Of a stretch of 64,000 nt of DNA, positions 59,244 through 64,000 are shown piece after piece. The notes under the pieces were generated by a model. It was not told the DNA's origin. It searched no databases and was given only the letters and a program-made list of their open reading frames with translations. Origin of the DNA: Desulfatibacillum sp. (lineage in GTDB: Bacteria; Desulfobacterota; Desulfobacteria; Desulfobacterales; SpSt-501); contig DYEU01000032.1 of assembly GCA_020725555.1 (NCBI GenBank), forward strand, positions 177,656 to 241,655. Direction: 5' to 3'. The position numbers and the translations under genes were made by a program. Positions within the stretch are counted from its first letter, which is position 1; the number at the start of each line of letters is the position of its first letter.

Positions 59244-61797
59244 AGGCGCTTCCAAGCGGAAGCACGATTCAAGGTTCACCCGGCGCGGCTTTCTCAAGGT
59301 CTCGGCGGCGGCCGGTGCCGCACTCGCCTTGGAGAGGGGGCTGAGCCTCGAGTTGCGGGCCTTCGCCCAGGCCGATCGGCGACCGGCAGACGAGACCGGC
59401 CGTTGGATTCCTTCCACCTGCCAGGGATGCACCTCCTGGTGCTCCAAGGAGGTTTACGTGCTCGACGGCCGGGCGGTGAAAGTCCGCGGCAACAAACGTT
59501 CCAAGGTCAACGGCGCGGCGAGCTGCCCCCGCGCCCACCTGGCCCTCCAGCAGGTTTACGATCCCGATCGGGTCAAGGTGCCGATGAAGCGCACCAACCC
59601 GAAAAAAGGCAGAAACGAGGATCCCCGATTCGTGCCCATCTCCTGGGACGAGGCCCTCACCACCATCGCCGACCGGATCATGGCGCTGCGCCAGAAGGGC
59701 GAACCCCACAAGTACATGCTGATGCGCGGCCGTTACACCTACATGCGCGACATCCTCTACGATGCCATGACCAAAATCATCGGTTCGCCCAACAACATCT
59801 CCCACAGCGCGATCTGCGCCGAGGCCGAGAAGTTCGGCCCCTTCTACACCGAGGGATACTGGGATTACCGCCAGTACGACGTTCTGAACACCAAGTACAT
59901 CATCATCTGGGGGGCCGACCCGCTCGCCGCCAACCGCCAGGTCTCCTACTATTCGAGCGTCTGGGGCGACATCGTCGGCAAGGCGACCATCGTGGTGGTG
60001 GAGCCCCGCCTCTCGGCCACCGCGGCCAAGGCCGACGAGTGGCTCCCGATCCATCCAGGGCAGGACGGGGCGCTCGCCTCCGCCATCGCCCACGTGCTGC
60101 TCACCCAGGGATTGTGGAGCCGCGAGTTCGTCGGCGACTTCAAGGAGGGGAAAAATCTCTTCGTCGCCGGACAAGAGGTCGATCCCGAAAGCTTCGAGGA
60201 GAAACACACCCATGGAATCGTGAAGTTCTGGAACCTCGCGCTCAAGGACCGGACCCCCGAGTGGGCGGCCGAGCGCACGGGGCTTCCGGTCGAGCAGATC
60301 GTGCGCGTCGCGACCGACTACGGCAAGGCCGGGTCCCAGTCGATCTCCTGGGTGGGGGGCGGGCCGGTCATGCAGGTGCGCGGGGCCTATGCCAGCATGA
60401 TCTGCCACTGCCTGAACGGGATCACCGGTGCCTGCGACAACCTGGGCGGAACGCTCGTCAACAACAAGGAGTACACTTCCCATTTCCCGAAGTGGGACGA
60501 TTTCATGGACGAAACCGCCAAGAAGGGGTCCAAGATGGCCAAGATCGACCACCGCGGCCGCAAGGACTTCCCCTGCATCAACGCCGGCAAGCCCGGCACG
60601 GCGGTCGTCACCAACCGGGCGGCCGACGGGATCCTGAACGCCGACCCCTACGACATCCAGGTGGCGATCGCCTACATGAACAATTTCAACTTTTCCGCCA
60701 CCCAGCCGGAGCGCTGGAACCAGGCGCTAGCCAAAATCCCCTTCCTCGTCCACATCACGACGCATGCTTCGGAGTTCTCCTGGTTCGCCGACATCGTGCT
60801 GCCGGACACGCACCACCTTTTCGAGAAGTGGGGTTGGGTGAAAAGCGCGGGCAACGGCTTCCGCCACGTGACGCTCATGCAGCCGGTGATCAAACCGCTG
60901 GGAGAGGCGAAGATCGACGAGACCGAGATCCCCTGGCTGATCGCCCAGAAGCTCGCCGAGCGCGGCTTCGACAATTTGCTCCGCTATTTCAAGACGATCA
61001 AAGATCCGGAAACCGGCAGGGAGCCGGCCGACGAGAAGGAATTCGCGCTCTTTTGCGTCAAACACACGACCCAGAACCTCTGGGATCCGAGCAAGTACCA
61101 GGGCGGCGACAAGTTCAACGGCTGGGAGGAGTTCCGCCAGGCGGGGGTCTGGAACTCGGCCCCCTACCCTTACCGCAAGCGCTGGAGCCAGATGAACACG
61201 GTGACCAAGAAGTTCGAGTTCTACAGCGAAACCCTCAAGGCGGCGCTCGAGGAGCATGCCAAAAAGCACAACACCACCGTGGACGACATCCTCGAGGTGA
61301 GCGGCTACCAGGCGCGTGGGGAGCTCGCCTTCGTGCCGCATTACGAAGAGCCCTCCACCCTGGGGGACCCCAAGGAGTACCCGCTGCTCTTCGTGGACCA
61401 CAAGTCGCGCCTGAACCGCGAGGGCCGCTCGGCCAACTGCACCTGGTACCAGGAGTTCAAGGACGTCGACCCCGGCGATTCCGCATGGGACGACGTGGCC
61501 AAGATCAACCCGCTGGATGCGGCCAAGCTGGGGCTGAAGAACGGCGATAAGATCCGCATCGTCTCCCCGACCGGAAAGCTCGAGTGCACGGCGAAACTCT
61601 GGGAGGGGGTGCGTCCCGGCACGGTCGCCAAGTGCTACGGCCAGGGCCACTGGGTATACGGCCGGGTGGCCTCCAAGGTGTTCGGCAAAATTCCCCGCGG
61701 CGGCAACAACAACGAGGTCATCCCCGCCGTCTACGATCGGCTGAGCGGCAGCACGGTCCGCCACGCCGCGACCCGCGTCAGGATCGAGAAAATCTAA
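59215..61797 (+). CDS. arrA: Respiratory arsenate reductase catalytic subunit ArrA
   Basis: This is an 860-residue DMSO-reductase-family molybdoenzyme with a Tat signal (FTRRGFLKVSAAAGA). The [4Fe-4S] site is CQGCTSWC with a further Cys 28 residues on (ASCPRAH). Active-site residues follow the Shewanella ANA-3 ArrA pattern as I recall it, at a constant offset of 8: Arg173-Tyr174 (RGRY), His197, Ser198, Mo-ligand Cys201, Lys206 and Tyr218. The RGRY motif speaks for ArrA and against the arsenite oxidase ArxA. It reduces arsenate to arsenite outside the cytoplasm. GGAGGGAAG precedes the ATG. Confidence 0.95.
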   Translation: MKQVEPLKAEGASKRKHDSRFTRRGFLKVSAAAGAALALERGLSLELRAFAQADRRPADETGRWIPSTCQGCTSWCSKEVYVLDGRAVKVRGNKRSKVNGAASCPRAHLALQQVYDPDRVKVPMKRTNPKKGRNEDPRFVPISWDEALTTIADRIMALRQKGEPHKYMLMRGRYTYMRDILYDAMTKIIGSPNNISHSAICAEAEKFGPFYTEGYWDYRQYDVLNTKYIIIWGADPLAANRQVSYYSSVWGDIVGKATIVVVEPRLSATAAKADEWLPIHPGQDGALASAIAHVLLTQGLWSREFVGDFKEGKNLFVAGQEVDPESFEEKHTHGIVKFWNLALKDRTPEWAAERTGLPVEQIVRVATDYGKAGSQSISWVGGGPVMQVRGAYASMICHCLNGITGACDNLGGTLVNNKEYTSHFPKWDDFMDETAKKGSKMAKIDHRGRKDFPCINAGKPGTAVVTNRAADGILNADPYDIQVAIAYMNNFNFSATQPERWNQALAKIPFLVHITTHASEFSWFADIVLPDTHHLFEKWGWVKSAGNGFRHVTLMQPVIKPLGEAKIDETEIPWLIAQKLAERGFDNLLRYFKTIKDPETGREPADEKEFALFCVKHTTQNLWDPSKYQGGDKFNGWEEFRQAGVWNSAPYPYRKRWSQMNTVTKKFEFYSETLKAALEEHAKKHNTTVDDILEVSGYQARGELAFVPHYEEPSTLGDPKEYPLLFVDHKSRLNREGRSANCTWYQEFKDVDPGDSAWDDVAKINPLDAAKLGLKNGDKIRIVSPTGKLECTAKLWEGVRPGTVAKCYGQGHWVYGRVASKVFGKIPRGGNNNEVIPAVYDRLSGSTVRHAATRVRIEKI

Positions 61798-61809
61798 GGA
61801 GGAAGGTCC

Positions 61810-62535
61810 ATGCCCCGCTACGCCATGGTCATCGATCTACAGCGCTGCGTCGGCTGCGGCGCCTGCAGCATCGCCTGCCGCAACGAGAACAACGTCCAGG
61901 AAGGGGTCTACTGGTCGAACAAGATCACCGAAACCGTGGGCACCTTCCCCAACGTGCGCTACCACTATATCCCGACCCTCTGCAACCACTGTGGGGCGGC
62001 CCCCTGCGTGCGCGGCTGCCCGACGAAGGCCATGCACAAGCTGGAAAACGGCTTGACGATGCACGACCCCAAGAAGTGCATCGGCTGCAAATACTGCGAG
62101 TTCAACTGCCCCTACGGCGTCATCTACTTCAACTGGGAGAAGCCCCACAAGTTCTGGCGCAGCGAGGAGGCGGTCATCCCCGGGGCCACCAGCTCCCCCA
62201 AGGAGCTCGTGGAGAAGGTCGGCGCCCAGGGGACGCCTTATGTCAACACCGAGCGGACCGGGACCTCGGCGACGCTCCGCCCCAAGGGGATCGTCGAGAA
62301 GTGCACGTTCTGCGACCACCGCCTGGCCCGCAAGCAGCTGCCCTACTGTGTCGAGGCCTGCCCGGCGAACGCCCGCATCTTCGGCGATATCAGCGATCCC
62401 AAAAGCGAGGTGAGCGTGCTGCTCGGCAAGTTCCACCCGTTCCGGCTGCGCGAGGAGCTCGGGACCGATCCGCACGTTTTCTACATCCGCGGCTATAACC
62501 CGGCGCGCTACCGAGCGACGAAGGGAGGTGTCTAA
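61810..62535 (+). CDS. arrB: Arsenate reductase Fe-S subunit ArrB
   Basis: This is a 241-residue protein with four cysteine groups for [4Fe-4S] clusters: CVGCGACSIAC, CNHCGAAPCVRGC, CIGCKYCEFNC and CTFCDHRL ... CVEAC. It transfers electrons from the membrane subunit to ArrA. It has no signal peptide, which fits export together with ArrA by the Tat system. AAGGAGGAAGG precedes the ATG. It starts 12 bases after arrA. Confidence 0.95.
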   Translation: MPRYAMVIDLQRCVGCGACSIACRNENNVQEGVYWSNKITETVGTFPNVRYHYIPTLCNHCGAAPCVRGCPTKAMHKLENGLTMHDPKKCIGCKYCEFNCPYGVIYFNWEKPHKFWRSEEAVIPGATSSPKELVEKVGAQGTPYVNTERTGTSATLRPKGIVEKCTFCDHRLARKQLPYCVEACPANARIFGDISDPKSEVSVLLGKFHPFRLREELGTDPHVFYIRGYNPARYRATKGGV

Positions 62536-63681
62536 ATGAGCGGTGGAAAGATCCTTTATCCGGTCTGGTTGGGCGTGCTCGGGGTCGCGCTGCTCGCCGG
62601 CGCGGTCGCGGGCATCTATATCTTCGTGCAGGGGCATGTCCTGTTCAACGCGAACGACGTCCTGATCTGGACCCTGCCGCTGGCGGTCTACATCTTCCTC
62701 GCCCTGTCGAGCTCCGGGCTGACGCTGCTCTCGGCGCTGCCGCTCGTCTTCGGCGTGAAAAAATACGAGCCGCTCGCCAAGCGGCTGGTCTTCCTCGCCA
62801 TCGCGACCCTCTGCGGGGGGTTCGTGGCCATCGGGCTCGAGCTCGGCACCGTCTTCAACATGATCTACATCATGCTCTCGCCCAACCTCTCCTCGCCGAT
62901 CTGGTGGATGGGGGCGATCTACTCGGCCGAGCTCGCGGTCCTGATCGTCAAGTTCTGGAAGATGCACACCGGCGACTTCCACAGCGGCTTCAGCCGCTTT
63001 CTGGGGACGGCCTCCTTCGTGCTTGCCCTGATCGCGCCGCTCATGATCGGCTCGGTCTTCGGCCTGACCGAATCGCGGGCGACCTACTTCGGGCCGGTGA
63101 TGTCGATCTACTGCCTGTTGATGGCGGTTTTGAGCGGCACGGCGCTCTTCCTGCTCTACGACATGGTGGGGGGGCGGCTTTCCGCCGGCGCGGCCGCCGA
63201 TGCCGCGGGCCGGTCGGTGCAGGACGATTTCACCCGCATTCTCACTTACACCGCCGGCATCGTGGCGGCCTTCACCGTTCTGAAAACCCTCATCGAGTCG
63301 GCGACCACCATCCCGGCCTTTCTCGTCTACCACAAGTTCGAGCACCTTTTCGGCGCCGTCGGCAATTTCGGCACCGAGGTGATTTTCGGGCTCTTTCTGC
63401 CCTTCGTGCTCCTCGTGATCCCCTCGGTCCGGGCCTCGGCCCGGGGACGAATGCTCGCCGCGGCGCTGATCTTCGCCGGCTCGCTTGCGCGCCACACCGA
63501 GATCCTGCTCGCCGGCCAGAGCCATCCGGTCGGCCCGAAAGCGGAGCAGTTCCCCCAGTACGTCCGCTACCTGCCGAGCGGCTGGGAGCTGATGGTGCTC
63601 GTCTTTGCGCTCGCGGTGATGCTGACCCTCTACACGCTGGGCGAGCGCTACCTCAAGCTGACGGAAGCCCCGAAGGCCTGA
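62536..63681 (+). CDS. arrC: Arsenate reductase membrane subunit ArrC (NrfD/PsrC type)
   Basis: This is a 381-residue membrane protein with nine or ten helices of the NrfD/PsrC family. Examples are VWLGVLGVALLAGAVAGIYI (helix 1) and SSPIWWMGAIYSAELAVLIV. It oxidises menaquinol and passes electrons to ArrB. GGAGGTG overlaps the arrB stop region and the ATG directly follows it. It has no heme motif, so quinol chemistry is of the PsrC type. Confidence 0.93.
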   Translation: MSGGKILYPVWLGVLGVALLAGAVAGIYIFVQGHVLFNANDVLIWTLPLAVYIFLALSSSGLTLLSALPLVFGVKKYEPLAKRLVFLAIATLCGGFVAIGLELGTVFNMIYIMLSPNLSSPIWWMGAIYSAELAVLIVKFWKMHTGDFHSGFSRFLGTASFVLALIAPLMIGSVFGLTESRATYFGPVMSIYCLLMAVLSGTALFLLYDMVGGRLSAGAAADAAGRSVQDDFTRILTYTAGIVAAFTVLKTLIESATTIPAFLVYHKFEHLFGAVGNFGTEVIFGLFLPFVLLVIPSVRASARGRMLAAALIFAGSLARHTEILLAGQSHPVGPKAEQFPQYVRYLPSGWELMVLVFALAVMLTLYTLGERYLKLTEAPKA

Positions 63682-63703
63682 CCGTCCGGAAAGGAGAAGC
63701 CGG

Positions 63704-64000
63704 ATGAAGGACCTCGAGAAGCAAGCTGAAGCTCGGGCCCGCGCCGTCGTCTACAAGCTCCTCGCCGACTGCTACTACCCGCCGGACGAGCGCACCCGGG
63801 GTCAAGCCGAGCGGCTCGGCCGGGAGCTGGGCGATCTCCTGCCGGAAGCCGAACCGGCGATCGATCTCTTGGCGGCGGGGCTTGCGGCGTCCGAGGGCGC
63901 CGAAGAACTCGCCGTCGACCACGCCCGCCTCTTCGTCGGTCCCTTTGCATTGCTCGCCCCACCCTATGGGTCGGTCTATCTCGACGGAGAAAGCCGGCTG
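63704..64000 (+). CDS. arrD: TorD-family chaperone ArrD (truncated by window edge)
   Basis: At least 99 residues are present, opening MKDLEKQAEARARAVVYKLL and continuing ADCYYPPDERT. The helical TorD/DmsD core includes LAVDHARLFVGPFALLAPPY, the conserved Y/E-x-x-R-LF-x-GP segment of the family. It is a cytoplasmic chaperone that inserts the cofactor into ArrA and controls Tat export. AAAGGAGAAGCCGG precedes the ATG at 63704. The C-terminal half lies outside the window. Confidence 0.9.
   Translation, partial: MKDLEKQAEARARAVVYKLLADCYYPPDERTRGQAERLGRELGDLLPEAEPAIDLLAAGLAASEGAEELAVDHARLFVGPFALLAPPYGSVYLDGESRL

Noticed and set aside
59215..61797. Anaerobic arsenite oxidase ArxA or polysulfide reductase
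   Set aside because: The RGRY motif and the spacing of the remaining active-site residues agree with ArrA.

Overview
The window is GC-rich, densely packed bacterial chromosome. It encodes a respiratory arsenate reductase (arrABCD, cut off at the right edge), several arsenic detoxification genes, many sigma-54 promoters with their activators, a TAXI-TRAP transporter, and three genes whose reading frames only make sense if UGA is read as selenocysteine. I infer an anaerobic, metal-respiring, selenocysteine-using bacterium, most likely from the Desulfobacterota/deltaproteobacterial group. No rRNA or tRNA is present to test this. No intact mobile element and no CRISPR array was seen.

Layout. (1) 1-8394: a truncated radical SAM gene, an Asp/Glu-racemase-like gene, a TAXI-TRAP transporter, a three-subunit FAD/2Fe-2S dehydrogenase of the HcnABC/opine oxidase type, and an EamA transporter. 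Together they look like an amino- or imino-acid uptake and oxidation module. (2) 8690-15537: two fluoride riboswitches. One precedes an orphan 92-residue protein, the other (with a clear intrinsic terminator) precedes a CPA2 antiporter. Between them lie a dynamin-like GTPase with a structured leader RNA, a ChrB-N-domain protein with an MFS transporter, and a YkvA-like protein. (3) 15570-24930: arsenic resistance. One operon is arsR with a Cys-rich tail plus an ABC exporter; arsM follows an AbrB-like protein; a seven-gene operon carries acr3, arsR, a CC/Se-type selenoprotein with tandem UGA, an Fe-S oxidoreductase, an ArsP-like permease, a transglutaminase-like protein and arsN2. (4) 25196-33894: patatin, BASS transporter, CMD protein, cfa, a zinc-binding-type protein, a SelW-like selenoprotein, a NifX-like protein, radical SAM, UspA, and a frameshifted TauE/SafE permease, several of them behind sigma-54 promoters.

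(5) 33923-42573: an envelope-stress block with beta-barrel, LolA-like protein, MacB-like ABC exporter and two ZraP-like periplasmic proteins, divergent from a ZraSR-like two-component pair. (6) 42560-54993: a 16-gene leftward run headed by a leaderless arsR. It holds an ArsP-type permease, four thioredoxin-fold proteins, CcdA, a CDF exporter, a DoxX-DUF1573 selenoprotein, rhodanese, DsbC, a radical SAM maturase-like protein and a PAS sigma-54 activator. (7) 55149-64000: a PhnD-type binding protein, a membrane-bound sigma-54 activator, a sigma-54 promoter, a receiver-only protein and arrABCD.

How they fit together: arsenate respiration outside the cytoplasm makes arsenite. Acr3, ArsP-like permeases, ArsM and ArsN2 would handle inorganic and organic arsenic. 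The thiol/selenol operons probably maintain redox protein folding or metalloid chemistry at the membrane. The three selenoprotein calls rest on in-frame UGA codons at family Cys positions, translational coupling where it can be seen, and SECIS-like hairpins whose apical loop begins 18-21 nt after the UGA.
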